This document shows positions 36,230-44,950 of a DNA stretch of 64,000 nucleotides, piece by piece; position 1 is the first letter of the stretch, and each line of letters starts with the position of its first letter. Location of the stretch: NCBI RefSeq assembly GCF_947855115.1, contig NZ_CANTZW010000002.1, positions 248,001 to 312,000 of the forward strand, in the 5' to 3' direction. The translations under genes were made by a program, and so were the position numbers. The notes under the pieces were generated by a model that was not told where the DNA came from, made no database searches, and saw only the letters and a list, made by a program, of their open reading frames with translations. Source of the stretch: an uncultured Parabacteroides sp. (lineage in GTDB: Bacteria; Bacteroidota; Bacteroidia; Bacteroidales; Tannerellaceae).

Positions 36230-37498
36230 TTATAATACAGGCATTGTATTTCTGATACTTGTTACGCCGATTAAACGATCATACCGTGTACCCATCGGGC
36301 GATAATAGACGTAGATGCTATATTCATTCTCTGTCTGGAAGAAATTCCCCTCGATAGGACCGGTCTGGCCTACGGTCTGGCCGTTAGGGACGAAAAGATA
36401 CTGATAATTGTAACTGCCTTGTTTCAGCAAGACGGATTTCTCGTATTGATGAGTCTCCGGATTATAGCCCATCCTGCTTTTCTCGTCTAATACATTATTA
36501 TATAACTCTCCGCTCAAATACACGTTTCCATCGGGAATTAAATCCATGGCAAGGGTAAAATGGACGATGTAATAATCCGCTTCCGTATCCGGATCGTTAC
36601 AATTGCTGCAACGGATAAAGAAACGCCCGTCTTGATCTTGGTCATATTGGTATGATATTTGATCACGGCGATAATCCGTCATCAATTCTACATGATAATA
36701 TGGATTATGGAACGAGATACTTTCCACGTGCATACCATTGTATTTATTGCTCAAGAATTCCATGCGGCGGTATTCGTTTCCCGCCGGAAAGATCAAGTTC
36801 TGGTTGTTCGTGTAAGAGATCTGGTTCTCCAATATAGTCATGGGCTGAAGACCGGTCACGGCATTATCCCTACGGTTGTTCTGGTAGACCCAGATTTTCA
36901 GGTCTGTCTGCGGATAGGTGATAGGGAAGTTCTTGTTGTTGATCGCGAAGCTGACTTGCTGGTGCGATTGATTGGTGTCGATATCCGTATTCCCGCTTAC
37001 CGTGGCGGCGATACTGACCTTCGGCTCAAAAACAGAGAAACAAGCGGTGAGTACGATCTGGGAAGGATCATCCTCGTTATACACTTGCAAAGCATAATTG
37101 CCTGAGACTTTCGGTTGCACATCGTCGTTCGGGAAAAGCAGCCGGTAGTTGGTGTATTGCACCGTGGTACCCATCGCATTGGCGAAATCCTCGATCGTGC
37201 TCCCTTGAAAACCATCCATATACTCGATCGGGGAAAGATTCGATTGCGTCCAATCCGCGTTGCAATGAATCAGATTATAGGCATACCGTCCGAAGCCCGG
37301 GTTGAAGGCATCGAAATTAATCTCGATACGGTTCTCACCGCCCAACTCGATGAAAGGATCGGAGAACATCTCGCCGGCAACCTTCACTTGGAGGGTCTTT
37401 ATTTGCTTATCGCTAACGTTGGTAAAGTAAGTTACCTGGGCGTTCAGCGGCATTAAAACCGTGATAAGCAGCAGAAATAGGATTTTAAAAACTTTCAT
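36230..37498 (-). CDS. DUF5103 exported protein (type IX secretion plug-like)
   Basis: A 422-residue exported protein with a signal peptide (MKVFKILFLLLITVLMPLNAQ). The first mature domain, including FDAFNPGFGRYAYNLIHCNADW and SPIEYMDGFQG, is typical of the DUF5103 family, whose N-terminal domain is known as a type IX secretion plug protein domain. A second beta domain follows with repeated aromatic-rich strands. Known plug proteins block the SprA channel of the type IX system in Flavobacteria, but no other type IX gene lies here. It is divergent from nqrA. Confidence 0.75.
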   Translation of the reverse strand: MKVFKILFLLLITVLMPLNAQVTYFTNVSDKQIKTLQVKVAGEMFSDPFIELGGENRIEINFDAFNPGFGRYAYNLIHCNADWTQSNLSPIEYMDGFQGSTIEDFANAMGTTVQYTNYRLLFPNDDVQPKVSGNYALQVYNEDDPSQIVLTACFSVFEPKVSIAATVSGNTDIDTNQSHQQVSFAINNKNFPITYPQTDLKIWVYQNNRRDNAVTGLQPMTILENQISYTNNQNLIFPAGNEYRRMEFLSNKYNGMHVESISFHNPYYHVELMTDYRRDQISYQYDQDQDGRFFIRCSNCNDPDTEADYYIVHFTLAMDLIPDGNVYLSGELYNNVLDEKSRMGYNPETHQYEKSVLLKQGSYNYQYLFVPNGQTVGQTGPIEGNFFQTENEYSIYVYYRPMGTRYDRLIGVTSIRNTMPVL

Positions 37499-37587
37499 TT
37501 TCTTATTACTTTCTTTAACGACACAAAATTATGGAATTATTTCTCTAATTATTTGCCTTTCCCTGTTCTAAAGCATGAAAAAATGTT

Positions 37588-37595
37588 TACTTTTG
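37588..37595 (+). promoter_or_regulatory. -7 element of the nqr operon
   Basis: TACTTTTG matches TAnnTTTG exactly and lies 35 bases upstream of the nqrA ATG at 37631. It decides that start, because the only upstream alternative (TTG at 37553) would lie before the promoter. Confidence 0.65.
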
Positions 37596-37630
37596 CAGGA
37601 AAATTACATATAAACAATTTTAGTTGTATC

Positions 37631-38977
37631 ATGGCAAATGTGATTAAGATTAAAAAGGGTTTAGACATTAATCTGAAGGGCAAAGCTTCGGATGTACTGT
37701 TAAACGGCGGCAAGAGCGAGTCTTACGCGATCGTCCCCGATTATTATAACGGTATTCTCCCCAAAGTTGTTGCGAAAGTAGGAGAAAAAGTCAAAGCCGG
37801 TTCTGTACTGATGATAGACAAGAACCGCCCCGAGATCAAGTTTGTTTCGCCTGTCAGTGGTGAAGTAACTGCCGTAAACCGAGGAGAGAAGCGTAAGGTG
37901 CTGAGCATCGTTGTGAAGCCGGACGCGCAGATCGAGTATGAGGAGTTTGGTAAAAAGAACGTGGCATCCTTGAAGGGAGAGGAAGTGAAAGAAGCGCTTC
38001 TGAACGCGGGAATGTGGCCGTTTATCAAGCAGCGCCCATACGACATTATTGCCGCTCCGCTGGATACTCCGCGCGATATTTTCGTTTCGGCTTTTTACTC
38101 TGCCCCGTTAGCTCCAAACTTTGATTTTATCGTAAAGGGTCAGGAGGCCGACTTTCAGACTGGATTAGATGCCCTAGCTAAATTAACGAATGGAAAAGTG
38201 TATGTGGGGGTGAGAAGCGGTTCTGCCGTGAAAGGTATGAAAGGCGTGGAAATCGTGGAAGTGGAAGGACCGCATCCGGCTGCGAATGTTGGTGTGCAGA
38301 TCAATCATATCAAGCCCATTAATAAGGGTGAGGTGGTCTGGACGGTTAATCCGGCCGACGTGATCGTTATCGGACGCTTGTTCAACAAGGGGGTCGCCGA
38401 TTTCAGCCGTATGGTCGTTATTACCGGTTCCGAGACTACGGAGAGAGGTTATGTCAAGACGATTTCTGGCTGTACGATCAAGAGCTTGGTGAGCGGTAAA
38501 GTATTAGGACAGGAGCATATCCGTATTATCAGTGGTAACGTATTGACAGGGACCAAGGTGAATATGGATGATTACCTAGGCGCTTACGACAACCAGATCA
38601 CCGTGATACCGGAAGGCGATGAGACGCATGAGTTCTTGGGGTTCGCGATGCCTCGCTTCAATCAGTTCAGCGCCAGCCACAGTTATTTCAGCTGGTTGTG
38701 TTCGAACAAGGAATATGTGATCGATGCCCGTATTAAAGGTGGTAGACGTGCCATGATTATGTCTAATGAATACGATAAGGTGTTCCCGATGGATATCTAT
38801 CCGGAATATCTGTTGAAAGCGATTATTGCGTTCGATATCGATAAGATGGAGAACTTAGGTATCTACGAGGTGGCTCCCGAGGATTTCGCTCTTTGCGAGT
38901 TCGTGGACACTTCCAAGATCGAGTTGCAAAAGATCGTTCGCGACGGATTGAACCTGTTGTATAAGGAAATGAATTAA
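37631..38977 (+). CDS. nqrA: Na+-NQR subunit A
   Basis: This is the cytoplasmic quinone-binding subunit of the Na+-translocating NADH:quinone reductase. Starting at ATG 37631 it has 448 residues and begins MANVIKIKKGLDINLKG, the standard family start. A biotinyl-like domain (KVGEKVKAGSVLMIDKNRPEIKFVSPVSGEV) follows, then an SLBB/RnfC-like core, and it ends with LNLLYKEMN. It heads a six-gene operon in the usual order nqrABCDEF. The longer 474-residue reading from TTG 37553 is rejected because of the promoter position. Confidence 0.95.
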   Translation: MANVIKIKKGLDINLKGKASDVLLNGGKSESYAIVPDYYNGILPKVVAKVGEKVKAGSVLMIDKNRPEIKFVSPVSGEVTAVNRGEKRKVLSIVVKPDAQIEYEEFGKKNVASLKGEEVKEALLNAGMWPFIKQRPYDIIAAPLDTPRDIFVSAFYSAPLAPNFDFIVKGQEADFQTGLDALAKLTNGKVYVGVRSGSAVKGMKGVEIVEVEGPHPAANVGVQINHIKPINKGEVVWTVNPADVIVIGRLFNKGVADFSRMVVITGSETTERGYVKTISGCTIKSLVSGKVLGQEHIRIISGNVLTGTKVNMDDYLGAYDNQITVIPEGDETHEFLGFAMPRFNQFSASHSYFSWLCSNKEYVIDARIKGGRRAMIMSNEYDKVFPMDIYPEYLLKAIIAFDIDKMENLGIYEVAPEDFALCEFVDTSKIELQKIVRDGLNLLYKEMN

Positions 38978-39000
38978 TAACATAAAAAACTTATAATACA

Positions 39001-40203
39001 TTGAAAGCGTTAAGGAATTATCTCGACAAGATTAAGCCTAACTTTGAGGAAGGCGGAAAGCTGGCGATGTTCCGTTCTGTTTTTGACGGTTTCGAAACAT
39101 TCTTATTTGTTCCGAACGAGACCTCTAAAACGGGCGTACATATTCATGACTGTATTGATTCAAAGCGTGCCATGACAGTGGTCATTATCGCTTTGTTGCC
39201 TGCTTTGCTTTTTGGTATGTATAATGTCGGTTATCAGCATAATTTAGCTATTGGGGCTGATCCGGGATTTTTGATGACTTTTATTTTCGGATTTTTGGCG
39301 GTATTGCCTAAGATCGTTGTTTCGTATGTGGTAGGTTTGGGGATCGAGTTCGCTGTCGCCCAGGTGAAGAAAGAGGAGATCCAAGAAGGATTCTTGGTTT
39401 CCGGTATCTTGATCCCGATGATCGTGCCGGTTGATACTCCGTTATGGATGATCGCCGTAGCTACTGCTTTCGCCGTTGTTTTCGCGAAAGAGGTATTTGG
39501 CGGTACGGGATACAATATATTTAACGTGGCTTTGGTTACACGTGCGTTCTTATTCTTCGCATATCCGGCGGCTATGTCTGGAGACCAGGTGTTCGTTCGT
39601 ACGGCTGATACGTTTGGTATCGGGGCTGGCCAGGTGGTCGATGGTTTCTCCGGGGCTACTCCGTTAGGACAAGTCGCTATCGCGGGTAAGGAGATGATCG
39701 GTTCTTTCCAGGCAGTCGATGTATTGGGCAATCCTATTTCTACTTGGGACGCATTCTTGGGTTTGATCCCGGGTTCTATCGGTGAGACCTCTGTATTGGC
39801 TATCTTGATTGGTGCGATAATCTTGTTGGTTACGGGTATCGCAAGCTGGAAGACAATGGTTTCGGTATTCGTGGGTGGTGCTTTCATGTCATTGATCTTT
39901 AACATGATCGGTTCTACGGTCGTTATGTGTGTATCTCCGTTGGATCATTTGTTCTTAGGAGGTTTTGCGTTTGGAGCCGTGTTCATGGCTACAGATCCTG
40001 TGACTTCCGCCCGTACGGAGACCGGTAAATATATCTATGGTTTCCTTGTAGGTGCTATGGCCATTATTATTCGTGCGTTGAACCCGGGTTATCCAGAGGG
40101 TATGATGCTCGCTATCCTGTTGATGAACGTGTTCGCTCCGCTGATCGATTATTATGTAGTGGAAGCTAACATCTCTCGCAGATTGAAACGTGTAATAAAA
40201 TAA
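39001..40203 (+). CDS. nqrB: Na+-NQR subunit B (TTG start)
   Basis: This membrane subunit carries covalently bound FMN and contributes to the Na+ path. It has 400 residues with about nine helices. The FMN-attachment threonine is T220 in the SGAT motif of DGFSGATPLGQ. The start is TTG at 39001: the residues it adds (MKALRNYLDKIKPNFEEGGK) match the conserved NqrB N-terminus. The next in-frame ATG (39067) would remove them. A 23-base gap separates it from nqrA. Confidence 0.95.
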   Translation: MKALRNYLDKIKPNFEEGGKLAMFRSVFDGFETFLFVPNETSKTGVHIHDCIDSKRAMTVVIIALLPALLFGMYNVGYQHNLAIGADPGFLMTFIFGFLAVLPKIVVSYVVGLGIEFAVAQVKKEEIQEGFLVSGILIPMIVPVDTPLWMIAVATAFAVVFAKEVFGGTGYNIFNVALVTRAFLFFAYPAAMSGDQVFVRTADTFGIGAGQVVDGFSGATPLGQVAIAGKEMIGSFQAVDVLGNPISTWDAFLGLIPGSIGETSVLAILIGAIILLVTGIASWKTMVSVFVGGAFMSLIFNMIGSTVVMCVSPLDHLFLGGFAFGAVFMATDPVTSARTETGKYIYGFLVGAMAIIIRALNPGYPEGMMLAILLMNVFAPLIDYYVVEANISRRLKRVIK

Positions 40204-40216
40204 AGAAAGAAGGAAT

Positions 40217-41029
40217 ATGGCTAAATATAAATGTAAGGTATGTGGCTATGTCCACGAGGGGAATAAGGCTCCTGATACTTGCCCGGTATGTGCTGCTCCT
40301 GTTTCCGAGTTTGAGGAAACCAGGGAAGAGGGTGCCGCAAAGAAAGGCTTAAACCGGGATAGCAATGTTTATACGGTTGTTTATGCGGCGGTGATGGTTG
40401 TGCTAGTGGCTGTCATATTGGCGTTTACTTCACAGTCATTGAGAAGTTTCCAGAAACAAAACGAGGATAACGATAAGAGACAGCAGATTTTGCGTTCCAT
40501 CAACGTAAATGTCTCTCCTTCCGAGGCTGAGACTAAGTACAACGAGTTGATCAAGGAAGCTTTCTTGGTAAACGAGAATGGTGAGAAGGTCGAGGGCGAC
40601 GCTTTCGCCACAGACGTGGTTAAAGCTGCCGCGGAACATCAATATCCGGTTTTCGTGGCGAATGTGGATGGTCAGCCGAAATACATCATGGCTTTGCATG
40701 GAGCTGGTCTTTGGGGACCGCTATGGGGATACATCTCCGTAGATAGCGATAAGAATACGGTATACGGAGCGGATTTCAGCCACAAGGGTGAAACTCCGGG
40801 TCTAGGTGCCGAGATCTCGAAACCGGTATTCAGCGACGAGTTCAAGGGTAAGAAGATATTCATGAATGGAGAGTTTAAGTCTATCGCTATCGTTAAACCG
40901 GGTAAAAGCGTTGCGGGACAAGATTATGTAGATGGTATCTCTGGTGGTACGATTACTAGTCAAGGCGTTAGTAATATGCTCTTTGATAGTTTAAGTGGTT
41001 ATATTAAATTTCTGACCTCACAAAATTAA
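40217..41029 (+). CDS. nqrC: Na+-NQR subunit C with N-terminal rubredoxin-like domain
   Basis: This is the periplasmic FMN subunit of Na+-NQR, 270 residues. Residues 1-33 are an extra rubredoxin-type knuckle, C6-x2-C9 and C22-x2-C25 (KYKCKVCGYVHEG then DTCPVCAAP). It resembles the rubredoxin domain of rubrerythrin. A linker, one transmembrane helix (51-72) and the usual NqrC domain follow. The FMN site is T245 in SGGTITSQG, with glycine where most members have alanine (SGAT). The topology puts the four cysteines in the cytoplasm, near NqrF. The fusion is not part of the textbook NqrC. Confidence 0.93.
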   Translation: MAKYKCKVCGYVHEGNKAPDTCPVCAAPVSEFEETREEGAAKKGLNRDSNVYTVVYAAVMVVLVAVILAFTSQSLRSFQKQNEDNDKRQQILRSINVNVSPSEAETKYNELIKEAFLVNENGEKVEGDAFATDVVKAAAEHQYPVFVANVDGQPKYIMALHGAGLWGPLWGYISVDSDKNTVYGADFSHKGETPGLGAEISKPVFSDEFKGKKIFMNGEFKSIAIVKPGKSVAGQDYVDGISGGTITSQGVSNMLFDSLSGYIKFLTSQN

Positions 41030-41036
41030 ATAGAAG

Positions 41037-41666
41037 ATGGGATTATTATCTGAAAAGAATAAAGATGTTCTGTTAGGCCCGTTAAGCATCAATAACCCTG
41101 TGGTTGTGCAGATGTTGGGTATTTGTTCTGCTTTGGCCGTAACCTCAAAATTGGAACCGGCTATTGTTATGGGGCTTTCTGTGACGGCGGTAGTGGCTTT
41201 CGCTAACGTGATTATTTCATTGCTTCGTAATACGATTCCTAACCGTATCCGTATTATCGTGCAATTGGTGGTGGTTGCCGCTTTGGTAACGATCGTTAGC
41301 GAGGTATTGAAAGCGTTTGCTTATGATGTAAATAAACAGTTATCCGTATTCGTTGGTTTGATTATTACGAACTGTATCTTGATGGGACGTTTGGAGGCTT
41401 TTGCTTTGGGAAATGGCCCATGGGAGTCATTCTTGGACGGTATCGGTAATGGTTTGGGATATGCGGTTATTCTTATTATCGTCGGATTTTTCCGTGAGTT
41501 GCTAGGCTCAGGGACGCTTTTGGGTTTCCAAGTTATTCCTCAAGCCTTTTATGACTTCGGTTATGTGAACAATGGCTTGATGATCTTGCCTCCGATGGCT
41601 TTGATCGTGATAGCCGTGATTATTTGGGTACACCGTTCTAAGAACAAGGAACTTCAAGAGAATTAA
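41037..41666 (+). CDS. nqrD: Na+-NQR subunit D
   Basis: A membrane subunit with six helices, 209 residues, the usual length. It starts MGLLSEKNKDVLLGPLSINNPV and carries the two inverted-repeat cysteine-bearing helices (MLGICSALAVTSKLEP and LIITNCILMGRLEAFA). In structures of the complex these bind an iron centre together with NqrE. It starts seven bases after nqrC. Identification is firm from length and order. Confidence 0.94.
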   Translation: MGLLSEKNKDVLLGPLSINNPVVVQMLGICSALAVTSKLEPAIVMGLSVTAVVAFANVIISLLRNTIPNRIRIIVQLVVVAALVTIVSEVLKAFAYDVNKQLSVFVGLIITNCILMGRLEAFALGNGPWESFLDGIGNGLGYAVILIIVGFFRELLGSGTLLGFQVIPQAFYDFGYVNNGLMILPPMALIVIAVIIWVHRSKNKELQEN

Positions 41667-41691
41667 TGCAAACTATTAAAGATATAATAGA

Positions 41692-42309
41692 ATGGAACAA
41701 TTATTAAGCACATTTGTCCGCTCAATTTTTGTAGACAACATGATATTCGCATACTATCTGGGTATGTGTTCTTTCTTGGCTGTCTCCAAGAATGTGAAGA
41801 CTGCTTTAGGACTAGGTATGGCTGTAACGTTTATTTTGACGTGTACGTTACCTATTAACTATATGCTCGAAAATTATGTATTAAAAGAAGGTGCGTTGAG
41901 CTGGTTAGGTGCTGAGTACGCCGGTGTAAACTTGAGTTTCTTGGCCTTTATCATCTTTATCGCTATCATCGCTTCTTTCACTCAGTTGGTGGAGATGGTG
42001 GTAGAGAAATTCGCCCCGGCATTATATGCGTCTTTGGGTATCTTCTTGCCGTTGATCGCTGTTAACTGTGCGATTTTAGGCGGTTCTCTGTTTATGCAAC
42101 AGAAAGCGTTCCCTAATGTGGGTGTCGCTACTGTTTATGGCTTAGGTTCTGGTATCGGTTGGATGTTGGCTATCGTAGGTATGGCTGCTATCCGGGAGAA
42201 ATTGGCTTACTCGAATGTACCTAAACCATTGAAAGGTCTTGGTATCACTTTTATCATTACCGGTTTGATGGGTATGGCATTCATGTGCTTCTCAGGTCTT
42301 AAGATATAA
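41692..42309 (+). CDS. nqrE: Na+-NQR subunit E
   Basis: This 205-residue membrane subunit is the homologous partner of NqrD, with six helices in inverted topology. The paired cysteine motifs are YLGMCSFLAVSKN and LIAVNCAILGGSLFM, which with NqrD coordinate the intramembrane iron centre that moves electrons across the bilayer. Its start MEQLLSTFVRSIFVDNMIFA matches the NqrE family. Confidence 0.94.
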   Translation: MEQLLSTFVRSIFVDNMIFAYYLGMCSFLAVSKNVKTALGLGMAVTFILTCTLPINYMLENYVLKEGALSWLGAEYAGVNLSFLAFIIFIAIIASFTQLVEMVVEKFAPALYASLGIFLPLIAVNCAILGGSLFMQQKAFPNVGVATVYGLGSGIGWMLAIVGMAAIREKLAYSNVPKPLKGLGITFIITGLMGMAFMCFSGLKI

Positions 42310-42335
42310 TATTAACGCATTAAACATTTAGAGAA

Positions 42336-43625
42336 ATGACTTTATTAATGACGACTGGTGGATTAACAATCGCTGCGGGTGCGGTAGTCTTTTTAGTGAT
42401 TACGCTGATCCTTGTAGGTGCGTTGTTGGCTGCCAAAGCAAAGTTGGTGCCGTCAGGAAACGTAGACCTGAAGGTTAATGGAGAGAAAGATATTCAGACA
42501 CCCATAGGGGGAACTTTGTTGGGTGCGCTACAGAGTGGTGGCATTTTCTTGTCTTCCGCTTGTGGTGGTGGTGGTAAATGCGGTCAGTGCCGTGCCCAAG
42601 TATTAGAAGGGGGTGGCGAGATCTTGCCTACAGAGAAAGGTTTCTTTTCTCGTAAACAAGTAAAAGATCATTGGCGCTTGGCTTGTCAATGCAAGGTAAA
42701 AGAGGATATGGTCGTTCAGGTACCGGACGAGGTATTTGGCGTTAAGGAATGGGAATGCGAGGTTATCAGCAACAAGAATGTCGCTACGTTCATCAAAGAG
42801 TTCATCGTTGCGTTGCCTAAGGGTGAGCATATGGACTTTATCCCGGGTTCTTACGCTCAGATCAAGATCCCTACATACTCAATGGATTACAACAAGGATA
42901 TCGATAAGAGCTTGATTGGTCCGGAATATCTGCCCGCTTGGGAGAAGTTCGGTTTGTTCGACTTGAAATGTAAGAATGACTCACCGTCTATCCGTGCTTA
43001 TTCTATGGCTAATTATCCTGCGGAGGGTGATCGCATCATGTTGACGGTTCGTATCGCTACACCGCCGTTTAAGCCGAAACCACAGGTAGGTTTCATGGAT
43101 GTGATGCCGGGTATCGCTTCTTCTTATATCTTCACGTTGAAGCCGGGCGACAAAGTGACCATGAGTGGTCCTTATGGTGATTTCCATCCGATCTTCGATT
43201 CTAAGAGAGAGATGATGTGGATTGGTGGTGGTGCAGGTATGGCTCCGTTGCGTGCCCAGATCATGCACATGACGAAGACCTTGAAGACTACGGATCGCAA
43301 GATGTCTTATTTCTATGGTGCGCGTGCCTTGAATGAGGTATTCTATTTAGAGGACTTCCTGGAAATCGAAAAAGAATTCCCGAACTTTACGTTCCATCTG
43401 GCCCTTGACCGTCCTGATCCTGCCGCTGACGCTGCGGGTGTTAAGTATACGGCAGGCTTCGTTCATCAGGTAATCCTTGATACTTACTTGAAGGATCATG
43501 AGGCTCCGGAAGATATTGAGTACTATATGTGTGGTCCGGGCCCGATGTCGAAGGCTGTGGAAAATATGCTGGATAACTTGGGTGTACCTCGTGAGATGTT
43601 GCACTTTGACGATTTCGGTGGATAA
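42336..43625 (+). CDS. nqrF: Na+-NQR subunit F
   Basis: This NADH-oxidising subunit has 429 residues. An N-terminal membrane helix (residues 9-33) precedes a [2Fe-2S] domain with C76, C82, C85 and C117 (spacing C-x5-C-x2-C-x31-C, as in the Vibrio enzyme). The FAD-binding part shows RAYSMANYP and the NADH-binding part has GGGAGMAPLRAQI and YYMCGPGPMSKAVENML. It ends the operon; a terminator hairpin follows after about 27 bases. Confidence 0.96.
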   Translation: MTLLMTTGGLTIAAGAVVFLVITLILVGALLAAKAKLVPSGNVDLKVNGEKDIQTPIGGTLLGALQSGGIFLSSACGGGGKCGQCRAQVLEGGGEILPTEKGFFSRKQVKDHWRLACQCKVKEDMVVQVPDEVFGVKEWECEVISNKNVATFIKEFIVALPKGEHMDFIPGSYAQIKIPTYSMDYNKDIDKSLIGPEYLPAWEKFGLFDLKCKNDSPSIRAYSMANYPAEGDRIMLTVRIATPPFKPKPQVGFMDVMPGIASSYIFTLKPGDKVTMSGPYGDFHPIFDSKREMMWIGGGAGMAPLRAQIMHMTKTLKTTDRKMSYFYGARALNEVFYLEDFLEIEKEFPNFTFHLALDRPDPAADAAGVKYTAGFVHQVILDTYLKDHEAPEDIEYYMCGPGPMSKAVENMLDNLGVPREMLHFDDFGG

Positions 43626-43652
43626 TAACTTCAGTTATATCACATAGATAAG

Positions 43653-43680
43653 AAGGCGGGGATTATTCCTCGCCTTTTTT
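43653..43680 (+). terminator. Terminator of the nqr operon
   Basis: The stem AAGGCGGGG (43653-43661) pairs with CCTCGCCTT (43668-43676) with one G-T pair around a six-base loop. T residues run to 43680. Confidence 0.85.
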
Positions 43681-43826
43681 GTAGATGTAGATAATGCGTA
43701 TGGCTCCGTGTTTATAGGCGTGTGAACTTGTGTTTGTGGATTAATATGTAATTATTTTGAAATAATATGCAGCGTTTATCGTTTTATAAGCATCTAAGCA
43801 TATATAGTCATAAAAACAAGTTAGAC

Positions 43827-44054
43827 ATGAAGCCATTGATTTTATCTTTTTTTGCGGTTTTATTGGGATATTCCTTCTTTTTCGATAAAGATGAGGAAGT
43901 AAAGCTGCGTAATGTTGACCAGATATCGTCTGAATCTAATTCTACGATAACTGAGCGGGGTGATTCTGTCACTTTGTATGCGAAAAGGTTACCTAACACT
44001 CCGGAATATGTTTTACAGATCGTAGAACCGGAGGATTATCTCTTGACGAAATAA
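43827..44054 (+). CDS. Hypothetical short exported/anchored protein
   Basis: A 75-residue reading frame that starts MKPLILSFFAVLLGYSFFF, a short hydrophobic N-terminus that could be a signal anchor. A polar acidic stretch (DKDEEVKLRNVDQISSES) follows, then PEYVLQIVEPEDYLLTK. An ATG at 43767 would add 20 polar residues before the hydrophobic segment; the later start gives a cleaner signal-like N-terminus. I do not recognise a family. A stem with a T-run (44155-44193) follows about 100 bases later, which is compatible with a real short transcript. Without relatives it stays hypothetical. Confidence 0.45.
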   Translation: MKPLILSFFAVLLGYSFFFDKDEEVKLRNVDQISSESNSTITERGDSVTLYAKRLPNTPEYVLQIVEPEDYLLTK

Positions 44055-44154
44055 AATTTTCGTGTTAAAATATTTGTTTATTTGACGAATATTGCTATGT
44101 TTGTGCCCATAATTGTATGGGATATGGAATTAAAATCTACTCAATATATGGAAA

Positions 44155-44193
44155 AAACAGGAAGTGTCGCAGAGACATTCCTGTTTCTTTTTT
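44155..44193 (+). terminator. Intrinsic terminator
   Basis: The arms AAACAGGAAGTGTC and GACATTCCTGTTT pair with one bulged base around a five-base loop. A T-rich run follows to 44193. Confidence 0.8.
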
Positions 44194-44377
44194 ATCTTCT
44201 TCTATCAAACGTATATAATCTGTTTAAATTTGAGTGCCTTGAAAATGAGGAGGCGAGAGTATCGGTTTTGATACACTTGAGGACTTCCGGGGAGATTTTG
44301 CGTATAGAGAGAGGGTACTTGTACGCAAACAATGAATTCCTGGTCGATAGAGCTGTTTACCGGTTGGGCTGAGTCAG

Positions 44378-44417
44378 CCCTTATCCGATCCGTGCGGGCG
44401 CATAGAAGGATAAGGGG
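44378..44417. terminator. Hairpin downstream of the HsdR-N-like gene
   Basis: CCCTTATCC (44378-44386) pairs perfectly with GGATAAGGG (44408-44416). It is 17 bases past the stop of the minus-strand gene and can end it, though the T-run is weak. Confidence 0.5.
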
Positions 44418-44433
44418 TACTTTATTAGGTAAT

Positions 44434-44895
44434 TTAGGCGGTTTCTTCTATAGCGCTATATTCCGGTATACCTTCGAGAAATACGTACGTCTGCTTTTCA
44501 TAGTCGATTTTACAACAAAAATGCCGAATACCGTTGCTTACGGTCAGGTATTTTACATGTAAAGCCATGTTATAACGTACGATTTGATCGAATACGGTAT
44601 GTGTTATCTCTATGCGGGGGGCCTTATACTCGACAATCATTAGAGGTTGTAGAAACCGGTTGTACGCAATTGTATCACATCGTTTGGATGTTCCGTTTAG
44701 TTTCACTGCCACTTCATTTGCGAGAAGTTCCTTGGGGTATTTTTTTTCCGTGATCAGATAGTTCACGAAATGTTGCCGTACCCATTCCTCGGGTGTTAAC
44801 GCTACAAATTTCCGGCGTACGGGATCCCAGATCGAAAGCTTTCCGGCTTTCTCCGTCACTTTGACTGAGAATTTTGGTAGATTTAATGGGAGCAT
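44434..44895 (-). CDS. HsdR-N-terminal-like nuclease-fold protein
   Basis: A 153-residue protein equivalent to the isolated N-terminal domain of type I restriction HsdR (PF13588-type), without helicase or specificity domains. The nuclease triad is visible as D74 (RCDTIAYN), E89 and K91 (MIVEYKAP), the PD-(D/E)XK pattern. Such single-domain genes are common in Bacteroidetes and are usually found beside holA; here amn and holA follow on the other strand. A restriction role is unlikely with no partner genes; a repair or housekeeping function is possible but unknown. Confidence 0.82.
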   Translation of the reverse strand: MLPLNLPKFSVKVTEKAGKLSIWDPVRRKFVALTPEEWVRQHFVNYLITEKKYPKELLANEVAVKLNGTSKRCDTIAYNRFLQPLMIVEYKAPRIEITHTVFDQIVRYNMALHVKYLTVSNGIRHFCCKIDYEKQTYVFLEGIPEYSAIEETA

Positions 44896-44899
44896 TTGC

Positions 44900-44907
44900 T
44901 ATATTTG
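44900..44907 (+). promoter_or_regulatory. -7 element of amn
   Basis: TATATTTG matches the consensus exactly and lies 43 bases before the amn ATG. Confidence 0.55.
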
Positions 44908-44950
44908 CTATTTATATTCTAACTAAAACACACCTCAAAGGTAGTTATTT

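Larger units (their letters stand above)
44055..44433. other. Intergenic region with two hairpins
   Basis: No convincing gene. A plus-strand frame at 44082-44372 runs through a terminator and has no coherent protein character. The region holds a terminator (44155-44193) and a stem of 9-bp arms (44378-44386 with 44408-44416) overlapping a small GGGCTGA/TCAGCCC palindrome (44366-44380). Confidence 0.6.

Noticed and set aside
37553..37630. Upstream TTG extension of nqrA (26 residues)
   Set aside because: The probable -7 element (37588-37595) lies inside it, and the standard NqrA start MANVIKIKKG is at 37631.
44082..44372. A 96-codon plus-strand frame
   Set aside because: It runs straight through a terminator hairpin with T-run (44155-44193) and shows no coherent protein character.
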